Notes: generated from the letters alone by a model not told the origin. A DNA stretch of 64,000 nt from an uncultured Lachnospiraceae bacterium (GCA_910586015.1 CAJUGJ010000014.1:32379-96378), one strand, 5' to 3'; shown: positions 53,627 to 60,317, counted from the stretch's first letter. Numbers and translations: made by a program.

Positions 53627-54316
53627 TTATTTTTTTATATATGGAAATTCAAGAATATTTTTCAAATAGCCATCTTGTTTCATTCGATAGATTTCTTTTT
53701 TATACATATTAGTCTTTAATTCTGAAAAATATAAATTTGAAAAAACATCTGCAATCTGTATAATATAATTATTTGATGAATCAAAATATTGCACTTTACA
53801 GTCACCATTTATTATATTATTCAACCCAAGTTCTGTTTGCAAATAATTTTCTAAAAAGTACTTTGTTTCGGTTTTTTCATTCCTTTCATCTAATTGAAGA
53901 GTTAAACTATTATTAGAAATATAACCGTTTTGTATGTATTGTTCTAAAGCCAATCTTATAAGATAGTTAAAAGCTCTTGCTGTATTTTCATAAAATTTTG
54001 CTTGTATCTGGCTGTTATTAACAACAATATAAAATAGTTCAAAATATTCATTTCTACAAAAAAAATCTACAAAATCTCTTTTTAGAGTTGGGGTAAAACA
54101 ATTTCCTTTTAGTTCTAAAAATTTCGATTCTTTAAACATTAGATTTCTTTTATCAGCTATTTTTAATTCATCTTTATGTGAACTAACAAATCTTTTATAA
54201 ACTCTCTTTAATCTATTTTTATCCTTTACACGAACGATTGATATAATAAAATATGGATGTGTTTTATTGTGTGATACTGTCATCGTACCAGATTCATCAA
54301 TATATAAATATTCCAT
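53627..54316 (-). CDS. DUF3800 domain protein
   Basis: 229 residues of the DUF3800 family, whose predicted fold is RNase H-like. Visible features are the N-terminal YIDESGTM with the Asp-Glu pair (D7, E8), a middle LQLDERNEKTET and the C-terminal YIIQIADVFSNLYF with a further aspartate; these are the usual acidic candidates for metal binding. No membrane segment. Translation starts just downstream of a leader RNA and terminator (separate entries), with GAGAGG as ribosome site. DUF3800 genes are common in mobile elements and defence regions; biochemical function is not established. Confidence 0.82.
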   Translation of the reverse strand: MEYLYIDESGTMTVSHNKTHPYFIISIVRVKDKNRLKRVYKRFVSSHKDELKIADKRNLMFKESKFLELKGNCFTPTLKRDFVDFFCRNEYFELFYIVVNNSQIQAKFYENTARAFNYLIRLALEQYIQNGYISNNSLTLQLDERNEKTETKYFLENYLQTELGLNNIINGDCKVQYFDSSNNYIIQIADVFSNLYFSELKTNMYKKEIYRMKQDGYLKNILEFPYIKK

Positions 54317-54327
54317 GATTGTCCTCT

Positions 54328-54443
54328 CAAAAAAAGCAGGCTATTATTAAGCCTGCTGGATTATCAATGCCAATTGCTTACGAGTGAGGCTAATACATAA
54401 CCCTTACCGAGATAGCGGCACTTACGTAAGACTTACTGTTGAC
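54328..54443 (-). ncRNA. Structured leader RNA upstream of DUF3800 (DUF3800-type RNA motif candidate)
   Basis: A transcript from about 54443 to the T-run at 54329 would be about 115 bases with no open frame. It can form AGUGCC/GGCAUU as closing stem, GGUUA/UAGCC inside, self-complementary CUUACGUAAG near the 5' end, and the terminator at the 3' end. GUAAG occurs four times. Structured RNA motifs upstream of DUF3800 genes have been described by comparative genomics; position and architecture fit, but the subclass is not determined. Confidence 0.65.
54329..54357 (-). terminator. Terminator between the leader RNA and DUF3800
   Basis: Minus strand AGCAGGCT (54350-54357) with AGCCTGCT (54335-54342), a seven-base loop and seven Ts. 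It lies between promoter and start codon, so DUF3800 expression requires readthrough. Confidence 0.85.
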
Positions 54444-54449
54444 ACTTTA

Positions 54450-54478
54450 ATAATATCATATAAAAATCAGATTGTCAA
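54450..54478 (-). promoter_or_regulatory. Consensus promoter of the leader RNA/DUF3800 unit
   Basis: Minus strand TTGACA (54473-54478), a 17-base spacer and TATTAT (54450-54455). It is stronger than most promoters in the window, in keeping with an abundant small RNA. Confidence 0.8.
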
Positions 54479-54688
54479 CATTCCAATTTAAGAATATTGT
54501 TAATTCTTTATAATATTCAAAAAGCTTTTTTCATAATATATGATAAAAAGCTCAGACTGTAGACAAAGTCTCGCACTTTTGTGCGGGATTTTTCTATGTC
54601 AAATGTCGTAAATTTCAGTGTTTATGTAAATTTTGGTGTATTTTTCTAGTATAATAGAAGTATCAAATCAAGGCAGGTATTTCTATTT

Positions 54689-55071
54689 ATGATGACACAA
54701 AATGCAGATAAAAAAAGAGAACAGGTGCAGTTCTTTTGCATGGATGACATAGTGCCACAGGATCACTTTCTACGAATCATAGACAAAGCAATTGACTGGT
54801 GGGAATGAAGGATTTGTATGCAAAAAGAAAAGAAACCATAGAAAGACTCTTTGGAAGTGCAAAGGAGAATCATGGTTTTCGATATACACAGATGTACGGA
54901 AAAGCCCGACCTTCATTTCCATCCGGGCTTTTCCGTACATCTGCGTGTATGAATTTGAAAAAGTTAGCAAAGATAAAGGCAAAATGGGGATTGCTGGAGA
55001 AAAGAAAACCACACAAAAATTCTATTTTGAACACAATTCGTTTGATAAAGAAAAACGGCTCTGGAATATAA
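54689..55071 (+). pseudogene. IS1182-type transposase, deleted and partly inverted
   Basis: An N-terminal fragment MMTQNADKKREQVQFF and onward stops at TGA 54806-54808. The C-terminal fragment resumes in another frame with MKDLYAKRKETIERLFGSAK, so several hundred codons are lost. Within the second fragment about 25 bases have been inverted between long palindrome arms, replacing the expected ARMEMKVGL-like residues. Confidence 0.8.
54889..54943. repeat. Perfect 20-bp inverted repeat with 15-base loop inside the IS remnant
   Basis: CAGATGTACGGAAAAGCCCG (54889-54908) is exactly complementary to 54924-54943. The loop reads as transposase coding sequence only on the minus strand (KARMEMKVG), which shows that the centre was inverted and an arm copied, as in template switching at a hairpin. 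Confidence 0.9.
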
Positions 55072-55100
55072 ATATCAGAGTCGCTTTGTCTACAGTTTGA

Positions 55101-55122
55101 AATCCAGACTTCGGTCTGGATT
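55101..55122 (-). terminator. Hairpin downstream of the ParB-like gene
   Basis: AATCCAGAC (55101-55109) and GTCTGGATT (55114-55122) form a perfect nine-pair stem with a four-base loop. On the minus strand it lies 12 bases past the ParB-like stop; no T-run follows. Confidence 0.5.
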
Positions 55123-55133
55123 CATTCACCATT

Positions 55134-55493
55134 TTAATCCATAATATATTTATTAAGTTCTGACTCATTCAAGATATGTGCTTTTATTTGGGATTGTTCT
55201 TCATGTGCTGCTCTATACAATCTGTGATTTCCATCTAAAGTTTCATAAGTTCCATCATCGAATCGAACTACAATAATGGGATTGCTGACATCTGTTTTCA
55301 TTGCATATTCAGAATTAACTGTACTATTTGAATTGAATATTTCACTGACATTTACCCAGTCTGCATTCTTTCCCTTATAATCTTCTATTAACAAATCAAC
55401 ATTGCAGTGCAATTTTTTCCCATTATGTTCAAAAGTAGACAATTGATTCGGTGGAAGAAAAAATGAACCATCTCCCTCAAATACCAATTTCAC
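55134..55493 (-). CDS. Small ParB/sulfiredoxin-like protein
   Basis: 119 residues from a GTG start at 55493, set by AAAGGAGGGG nine bases upstream. The C-terminal half reads NPIIVVRFDDGTYETLDGNHRLYRAAHEE, matching the ParB-N/Srx fold motif in which DGNHRLYRA corresponds to the GxxR nucleotide-binding box of ParB-type CTPases and nucleases. It lacks the helix-turn-helix of true ParB proteins. Similar short proteins occur in phages and mobile elements. Function is not assignable; the fold call is moderately secure. Confidence 0.6.
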   Translation of the reverse strand: MKLVFEGDGSFFLPPNQLSTFEHNGKKLHCNVDLLIEDYKGKNADWVNVSEIFNSNSTVNSEYAMKTDVSNPIIVVRFDDGTYETLDGNHRLYRAAHEEQSQIKAHILNESELNKYIMD

Positions 55494-55603
55494 AATATTC
55501 CCCTCCTTTTGATTGTTCTAAAATTAATTTCTCTTATCGATTTCCACTTTACATACCATCTTGTACATTTGATTGTATCACACTAATCGTAAAATTCCTA
55601 TAC

Positions 55604-55810
55604 AAAAACCGGGTCGAATACTGCTTTATCTGACCCAGAAAAAATTTTTCTTTCTATTTTTGTATTTTCGTTGTTGTCCTTGTAAGTCTTTGTTATAAGA
55701 TTTTCAAGGACAAAAAGAAATAGCCGCCAACTACCACCAATAGTGACGGCTGTATAATATAACCAACTACTTTTTAGGGGTAGAGCCGTTTTACTGGCTT
55801 CCCTTTTCTG
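55604..55810 (-). ncRNA. Antisense RNA of a holin-like type I toxin-antitoxin relic
   Basis: The minus-strand promoter TTGTAT (55839-55844), 17 bases, TATAGT (55816-55821) starts an RNA near 55810. It runs antisense over the toxin relic to a terminator: CTGGGTC (55632-55638) with GACCCGG (55609-55615), then TTTTTG. It includes the AGCCGTCACT and GGCGGCT arms typical of loci where a toxin mRNA overlaps an antisense antitoxin RNA. No protein frame was seen in it. Confidence 0.55.
55634..55723 (+). pseudogene. Holin-like small membrane toxin relic lacking a start codon
   Basis: The frame ending at TAG 55721-55723 reads FVVVLVSLCYKIFKDKKK at its C-terminus, the typical end of small holin-like type I toxins: a hydrophobic helix then a basic KDKKK tail. 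Upstream in frame there is no ATG, GTG or TTG before the stop at 55631, and no ribosome site. The stop is followed by an AGCCG/CGGCT hairpin, as at intact loci. It is probably a 5'-deleted toxin. Confidence 0.5.
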
Positions 55811-55911
55811 CTTCTACTATAACATATTCGACAGCAGGATACAAGATGTTTTTCCTTATCTGGCTCTTTTCATCCTTTTGCAGGGTGACGTTTGGATGGA
55901 CTACCATTGCC

Positions 55912-56140
55912 ATTTCAACTCACACACCCCATACGGAGTGTGACACATATGTGGTTTTTTAAAAATAAAGCTATATTTCAATCCACACACCCCATACGGA
56001 GTGTGACTTATGCCGCTGTAATAGGTGCAAATGCTCCAGATATTTCAATCCACACACACTGTAAAGGGTGTGACCAATTCCAGTTGTTATCCAGTCCTTT
56101 TTTACTTATTTCAATCCACACACCCCTTGCGGAGTGTGAC
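55912..56140 (-). CRISPR. Four-repeat, three-spacer type I-C-like mini-array without cas genes
   Basis: 33-base repeats at 55912-55944, 55975-56007, 56042-56074 and 56108-56140, with spacers of 30, 34 and 33 bases. On the minus strand the repeats begin GTCACAC and end GTGGATTGAAAT, the type I-C pattern; the 3' end of the rightward-most copy in that direction (55912) is degenerate, which places the leader at the high-coordinate side. Repeats differ in the stem-loop: CCCCATACGG twice, CCCCTTGCGG once and ACTGTAAAGG once. No cas gene lies in the window, so host Cas proteins would be needed. Confidence 0.85.
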
Positions 56141-56388
56141 TGCAAAACTATACAAAAAAGTTTATTTATTTTGTACAATTTCTATTATAATTCTTTTAAC
56201 GACTAATTACAACCATTAATTTCTTTTTTAGATAATAATTTTAGTATTAATTAAATGTATTTTTTTTTCGAATCTCCTAGGGTTTTTATGATCACTTTAG
56301 GTTCGCATTTTTAACTTTTTGCAGCAAAAATCCCGCTTAAGAAGTGGGGCAAGTACATTATACATGATACTATACTAAATAAAAGTAG
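56141..56388 (-). other. AT-rich stretch: candidate CRISPR leader plus abi terminator
   Basis: Very AT-rich 56141-56280, on the leader side of the mini-array. At 56326-56348 a minus-strand hairpin (CCCACTT with AAGCGGG, one mismatch) followed by ATTTTT could end the abi transcript. No gene is seen. Confidence 0.4.
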
Positions 56389-57483
56389 TTAAATTTTATT
56401 TGATAGCTCTATATATTGATCAACAGTCAACGCATTTTTATATGTTTCAATATGCTCCATAATGTGATTTTTTTCTTGTTGTGCTTCGTCTATAGTTTTA
56501 AATCCAGAATATGAAATATACATAGGTTGACTATCCACTTCACCATATAAAATTTTTCTACTACCATCTTTTTCTTCTTGAATTTCTTTAATGACAGCAT
56601 TGCATAATAAACTAGCTGTATAAATAGAAATCGTTTCATTTAAAATTGTATATTTCGAATCTGAAATAAATGTAAATTCTATTTTTTCACCTATTTCTAT
56701 TTTTTGATCTTTTGATAGGATTTTTAATGTACTAGATTCAGAATTAGTTAATTTAGCATTTAATCGAATAACTTTTTTTTCACTAAGAAGCAAGTATAGT
56801 TCTTCAATTTGTTTATATAATGTTTGCTCATCATTTTTTATATTATTTATTTTTATAGGATTAAAAGATAACTTAAATTCTTCTTCTATTAAGTATAATT
56901 TTTGAAAAAGTGCCTCTGATGCTAGAAAGGTTTTTTTAGTTTCATATATTAGTTCATATTCTTCTTGAGATTGCTCCTCATTATTATAATTAAATAATTT
57001 ATCTAAAAATGCTATAGCAGTATTATAACTCTCAATAATATCCTTGATTGTTTTTGCTAACTGTGGTTGTAGTCTATAACTAAATATAAAATAATTTAAA
57101 TCGTTATTTGGAAATACAATTCTAAAATATACAATTTCATGTTCATCATTTTCTAAAATACTTTCATTTGTTGTTTTGTAAAATTGAAATAATAAATTTT
57201 TTTGCCCATATTTTGTATCTAAAATAATTGGAATATCCGTTTTTGATGGTGTGATAATAAGACTTGTTATATTATTTTCTACTAAAAGAGGATATTGCCT
57301 TTGTCCGTCTTTAAGATTTGTAGTAATTGAAGATACTCCTTCTACTTCTATACTTTTTCCTTGATCTTGTACTATTTGTAGTTTTTCAAGAAATTTTTTA
57401 TAAGCTTCATTATTGTGAAACTGAATTTTTCCTTCAAGGTCAAACGATTTATCTGAAAAAATTTCTTTTAATATATTTGACAT
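56389..57483 (-). CDS. AbiGii-like partner of the AbiGi protein (putative toxin)
   Basis: 364 residues, starting one base after the AbiGi stop, with AGAAAGGA inside the end of that gene, so the two are translationally coupled. It is soluble and acidic, with an N-terminal alpha/beta part (about 1-130: FDLEGKIQFHNNEAYKKFLEKL, LIITPSKTDIPIILDTKYGQ) and a helical middle. I recognise no catalytic motif. The AbiGii identity rests on the partner and gene order as in the lactococcal AbiG pair. It could equally be an unrelated accessory gene. Confidence 0.45.
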   Translation of the reverse strand: MSNILKEIFSDKSFDLEGKIQFHNNEAYKKFLEKLQIVQDQGKSIEVEGVSSITTNLKDGQRQYPLLVENNITSLIITPSKTDIPIILDTKYGQKNLLFQFYKTTNESILENDEHEIVYFRIVFPNNDLNYFIFSYRLQPQLAKTIKDIIESYNTAIAFLDKLFNYNNEEQSQEEYELIYETKKTFLASEALFQKLYLIEEEFKLSFNPIKINNIKNDEQTLYKQIEELYLLLSEKKVIRLNAKLTNSESSTLKILSKDQKIEIGEKIEFTFISDSKYTILNETISIYTASLLCNAVIKEIQEEKDGSRKILYGEVDSQPMYISYSGFKTIDEAQQEKNHIMEHIETYKNALTVDQYIELSNKI

Positions 57484-57484
57484 T

Positions 57485-58408
57485 TTATAAGTCCTTTCTA
57501 ATTTCTTCTAATACAAGAATTTTGCTAATTAAAGCATATTTTTGATTTAAAACATCGGATTGACTATCAAATTGTTTATTTGGTATATGTATAATTGTAT
57601 TTATAATTTCATTTTTTGATGATGAGTCAGGAACAATAATATATCGAATATCCTTATAATTATATTCTAGCCATAAAGCTCTAAAATTTTCTTTTTCTAA
57701 GCTATTATTAATTCTTTTTATATTATCAGAAATATTAAGTATCTTTGGATTTGCAATCATAGATTCTAATTTTAAAGTTGATAATATAGAAGGATCTGGA
57801 GTGTATCTCCATTCTTGTTCATCATGAAAATTTTTGTAAAATTCAATAGTAATATTTTCTGAAATTACTCTTTTGATAATGCCACGAAGTGGTTTTATAA
57901 ACAATAATGTATTAAGAACATCTCTTGCATATTCCTCAGAAATATTATCAGTATTTAAAATATTATTTAATAGCCTAATAAACGATGTTGTATATAAGGA
58001 GTTTTCATTTAAATAATGTATTGGCTGAAAATTCTTATTTTCACCCCACGTTTTTGAAAAAGCAATAGCGAATTTACCATAAAATGCAGGATGAGAATTA
58101 TTTTTTTCTAGGGAATATTTTTCGTTATCAGTTAATGATTGGTATGCGTTTCCGACCCCTTTTAACTCAAAAGTATCTGTAATCTTATGGAGGGGAATAT
58201 CGCAAAAACATTTTTGGAGTATAGCAACTTCTTTATAATTAACATTTTTATTATGAATATGAAGATATTCAAAGTTCTCTATACAATATCGGGGAATAAT
58301 AGCCCTGTTTATTAAAATAGATTTTAGATATTTACTTTCGTGCATAAAATGAAATAGTGTATTTGCACTTTGGGTATAGTCATCAAAAGAGTCTCCTATT
58401 TTTGACAT
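57485..58408 (-). CDS. AbiGi-like abortive infection protein
   Basis: 307 residues from the ATG at 58408, which has AGGAGTGA five bases ahead; in-frame ATGs at 58426 and 58450 are alternatives. Family-type features are LFHFMHESKYLKSILINR, PRYCIENFEYL, KCFCDIPLHKITDTF, YGKFAIAFSKTWGE, the central loss-of-charge loop and EQEWRYTPD near residue 225. These match the AbiGi (PF10899-type) family of phage-resistance proteins as I remember it. It lies between the element's integrase and repressor, a typical place for superinfection-exclusion genes. Confidence 0.68.
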   Translation of the reverse strand: MSKIGDSFDDYTQSANTLFHFMHESKYLKSILINRAIIPRYCIENFEYLHIHNKNVNYKEVAILQKCFCDIPLHKITDTFELKGVGNAYQSLTDNEKYSLEKNNSHPAFYGKFAIAFSKTWGENKNFQPIHYLNENSLYTTSFIRLLNNILNTDNISEEYARDVLNTLLFIKPLRGIIKRVISENITIEFYKNFHDEQEWRYTPDPSILSTLKLESMIANPKILNISDNIKRINNSLEKENFRALWLEYNYKDIRYIIVPDSSSKNEIINTIIHIPNKQFDSQSDVLNQKYALISKILVLEEIRKDL

Positions 58409-58518
58409 AGAGTCACTCCTATTCATTTTGTTATTTCTTCCTCGTAGCATTTTAAATATCCTTTTAATTCACCTTTAAATTCATATTGTTTTTCAAATAG
58501 AGAGTTACAATAATATGT

Positions 58519-58737
58519 TTATTTATTTGTTTTGGGATTATCAGTTCTTCCCAGAAGGTAGTCGACTGAACAATCTAAATAGTCAGCAAGAATAACAAGT
58601 TTAGATGCAGTAGGCATACTTCTTCCACTTTTCCAGTCACTAATATTGCCCGTTGATATTCCTGTATCATCTGACAGTTTTTTTGCAGTTAAACCTAGAT
58701 TTTTTATTCTTAAAAAAAAATTAGATAGATCTACCAT
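58519..58737 (-). CDS. XRE-family repressor (cI-like)
   Basis: 72 residues from the ATG at 58737 (GAGGT eight bases ahead; in-frame ATG at 58752 also possible). The helix-turn-helix is GLTAKKLSDDTGISTGNISDWKSGRSMP, followed by LVILADYLDCSVDYLLGRTDNP, a standard phage/ICE repressor ending. It has no peptidase domain, so induction would not be through LexA-type self-cleavage. It is transcribed away from the rightward early genes, across the operator pair. Confidence 0.88.
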   Translation of the reverse strand: MVDLSNFFLRIKNLGLTAKKLSDDTGISTGNISDWKSGRSMPTASKLVILADYLDCSVDYLLGRTDNPKTNK

Positions 58738-58770
58738 ATTAAGAAACCTCATTTTGTGAAAATCGCTGAA

Positions 58771-58823
58771 ATCTCGTAAATACGAAAAAATTTCTTGAAT
58801 ATATCGTATTTACGAGATATAAT
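58771..58823. promoter_or_regulatory. Lysogeny-switch operators and divergent promoters
   Basis: Two 12-base palindromes of the form TCGTAWWTACGA (58774-58785, 58804-58815) are embedded in a larger inverted repeat. The rightward promoter is TTGAAT (58795-58800), 17 bases, TATAAT (58818-58823), with the right operator filling its spacer. A leftward match, TTTATT-17-TATATT, spans the same operator. Confidence 0.8.
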
Positions 58824-58919
58824 AAATTTATAAAACAAAAAGTTACAATAACATTTTGTTTATTATAACATATCGCTATAACAAATGAAAGTTAAATTTA
58901 TCTGAAAAAGGAGAAAATT

Positions 58920-59120
58920 ATGAAAAAAGAAATACCTGAATGGGGTAAACAGTGTAAAGTCAAGATGATATTATCTGGTATGACATTACAAGATGTAAGT
59001 GATATCACAGGATACTCTCGTACTTATATATCCGCTGTTATCAATGGTCGGATGATTGTACCACAAGAAACAATTAAAAGAATCACTGCTGCACTTAAAG
59101 TTTCAATAGATAATGATTAA
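58920..59120 (+). CDS. Small helix-turn-helix protein (Cro-like)
   Basis: 66 residues: KVKMILSGMTLQDVSDITGYSRTYISAVINGRMIVPQ is a complete helix-turn-helix, followed by an amphipathic C-terminal helix. AAAGGAG precedes the ATG. It is the first gene of the rightward operon opposite the repressor, so a Cro-type role is likely. Its predicted leader from the rightward promoter is about 90 bases. Confidence 0.8.
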   Translation: MKKEIPEWGKQCKVKMILSGMTLQDVSDITGYSRTYISAVINGRMIVPQETIKRITAALKVSIDND

Positions 59121-59179
59121 AGGAAAGTAATCAAAACGAAATGTAGCAGTTAGAAAGAGCAACGTATGGAGAAAAAGAG

Positions 59180-59524
59180 GTGAGAAAAATAGAAAGTTTA
59201 ACAGAAAAAGATTTACATTGTATTGCGAGAATCCTCCAAGGTTGCGAATACAAAGACAGTATGCTGTACTGTTGTAACTATTGTTTATATCAAGTCGATT
59301 GTTTAGGAAAAGTCGAAGGAAACCGAAAGATGTATTTTTTTGAAGTCGCAAGAGAAAAGCTCCAAAATATTACAGGCGTGTATTTGGGAAAAGACGCCCG
59401 TAATATTGCAGAAAAATTTTTACTGAATTCCTACCAAACTACCAGTAAATCCGTATTTCAATCCACACACCCTGTAAAGGGTGTGACCTTATCAAATGAT
59501 AAGGAAATTATATCACAAAATTGA
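59180..59524 (+). CDS. Hypothetical early protein whose 3' end runs through a CRISPR repeat
   Basis: 114 residues from a GTG at 59180, with GGAG upstream. The body has LTEKDLHCIARILQGCEYKDSMLYCCNYC and VDCLGKVEGNRKMYFFEVARE, cysteine-rich and possibly metal-binding. The last 20 or so residues (FQSTHPVKGVT) are just the translation of a CRISPR-type repeat, so the ancestral C-terminus may have been replaced. Function unknown. Confidence 0.5.
   Translation: MRKIESLTEKDLHCIARILQGCEYKDSMLYCCNYCLYQVDCLGKVEGNRKMYFFEVAREKLQNITGVYLGKDARNIAEKFLLNSYQTTSKSVFQSTHPVKGVTLSNDKEIISQN
59455..59487 (-). CRISPR. Solitary CRISPR repeat
   Basis: A single 33-base copy matching the mini-array repeats, ending GTGGATTGAAAT on the minus strand. 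Its stem CACACCCT/AGGGTGTG is perfect, unlike those in the array. No second repeat lies within reach. A perfect CCTTATC/GATAAGG hairpin follows immediately on the plus strand at 59487-59504. It sits inside the 59180 gene, antisense to it. Confidence 0.8.
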
Positions 59525-59555
59525 GAAAAGAGCTATAAAGGGAGAAGGTGAAAGG

Positions 59556-59882
59556 ATGGAAATAACAAATACGCAAATCATAGAAGAACTTTGTCGTACC
59601 TTACTAAGTCAGATGCAGCCAGTACCAGATTTCCCTGCTGGGAATATACCTGTAATAGAAGCAGCACAAATTATGCACAAATCTCCTGATTGGGTTAAGG
59701 CAGGGATGATTGCAGGATGGTTTCCGGTGGGTGTTGTGATAAAGGATGGAGTTAAGATTACTTCCTTAAAACAATATCAGGAGATAAAGGGGAGAGCCGA
59801 GTTTGTAATTTTCCCGAGAAAATTTTGGGAGATTACAGGATACCGCTGGAAAGGATCTGGATTGGAAGAAAGGAAGTCATAA
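59556..59882 (+). CDS. Hypothetical phage-type early protein
   Basis: 108 residues from the ATG at 59556 (GAAGGTGAAAGG upstream); the frame is open earlier but passes through the CRISPR repeat region. The centre, IPVIEAAQIMHKSPDWVKAGMIAGWFPVGVVI, looks like an excisionase-type winged helix for DNA binding; the rest gives no motif. Position between Cro-like and antirepressor genes suits an excisionase or early regulator, but this is inference. Confidence 0.5.
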   Translation: MEITNTQIIEELCRTLLSQMQPVPDFPAGNIPVIEAAQIMHKSPDWVKAGMIAGWFPVGVVIKDGVKITSLKQYQEIKGRAEFVIFPRKFWEITGYRWKGSGLEERKS

Positions 59883-59907
59883 AAGGTTATAACGAAAGGG
59901 GAACATA

Positions 59908-60276
59908 ATGTCACTAACACAAAGTATTGCTGCTATGCTAAATCAGATGCCAGTCATAATGTTATCTACACCATGTCCAGATTGGATGGAATTAGTTATT
60001 TCAGATGGAAATATCGAAGATATTTTACTAAAAGAAAAAGAGGAAGAAAAGGAAATTAAGAAAGAAAAAGTAAGTCATTCATTAGCAAAAAAGACTGCAA
60101 AAGAAATGTTAAAAAACGTAAAAGAAAAGTTAGGAAATATTTGTATAACACCAGATACCGAAGTGTATACATTTCTCTATTATAATGCTTGTACCTTAAT
60201 TGGTCTAAAACAATATGATCTTGCAAGTGATATCTGTATAGGACTGTATAAACAATTAGAAACGATCAATCCATAA
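59908..60276 (+). CDS. Hypothetical phage-type protein
   Basis: 122 residues, not recognised. A Lys/Glu-rich segment (EKEEEKEIKKEKVSHSLAKKTAKEMLKNVKEK, about 48-80) is probably coiled; the ends are neutral helical. GAAAGGGG precedes the ATG. It lies between two early genes in the same direction. Confidence 0.5.
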   Translation: MSLTQSIAAMLNQMPVIMLSTPCPDWMELVISDGNIEDILLKEKEEEKEIKKEKVSHSLAKKTAKEMLKNVKEKLGNICITPDTEVYTFLYYNACTLIGLKQYDLASDICIGLYKQLETINP

Positions 60277-60285
60277 AGTTAAAAA

Positions 60286-60317
60286 TACTACTCTTGTAGA
60301 AGTCCTACAGAGTAGTA
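60286..60317 (+). promoter_or_regulatory. Hairpin ahead of the antirepressor gene
   Basis: TACTACTCTTGTAG (60286-60299) pairs with CTACAGAGTAGTA (60305-60317), one bulged base, five-base loop. No T-run follows. It lies 20 bases before the antirepressor start and could affect its translation or mRNA stability. Confidence 0.5.

Larger units (their letters stand above)
54556..55096 (+). mobile_element. Internally deleted IS1182-type element
   Basis: Bounded by 13-base terminal inverted repeats: ACTGTAGACAAAG (54556-54568) and CTTTGTCTACAGT (55084-55096). Inside the left end CTCGCAC/GTGCGGG with ATTTTT (54570-54593) is the small terminator common at such ends. The transposase is reduced to its first 39 codons (54689-54808, with DDIVPQDHFLRIIDKAIDW) joined to a C-terminal piece (54799-55071, with KRKETIERLFGSAKENHGFRYTQ and MNLKKLAK). 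No catalytic residues remain. At 541 bp it is a non-autonomous MITE-like derivative. No target duplication is obvious. Confidence 0.8.

Noticed and set aside
54770..55012. Minus-strand 80-aa ORF over the IS remnant
   Set aside because: It exists because the inverted palindrome centre restores transposase sense on that strand; there is no independent gene evidence.
55892..56206. Plus-strand ORFs encoding repeated QSTHPIRSV-like peptides
   Set aside because: These are translations of the CRISPR repeats, a well-known artefact; no start signals.
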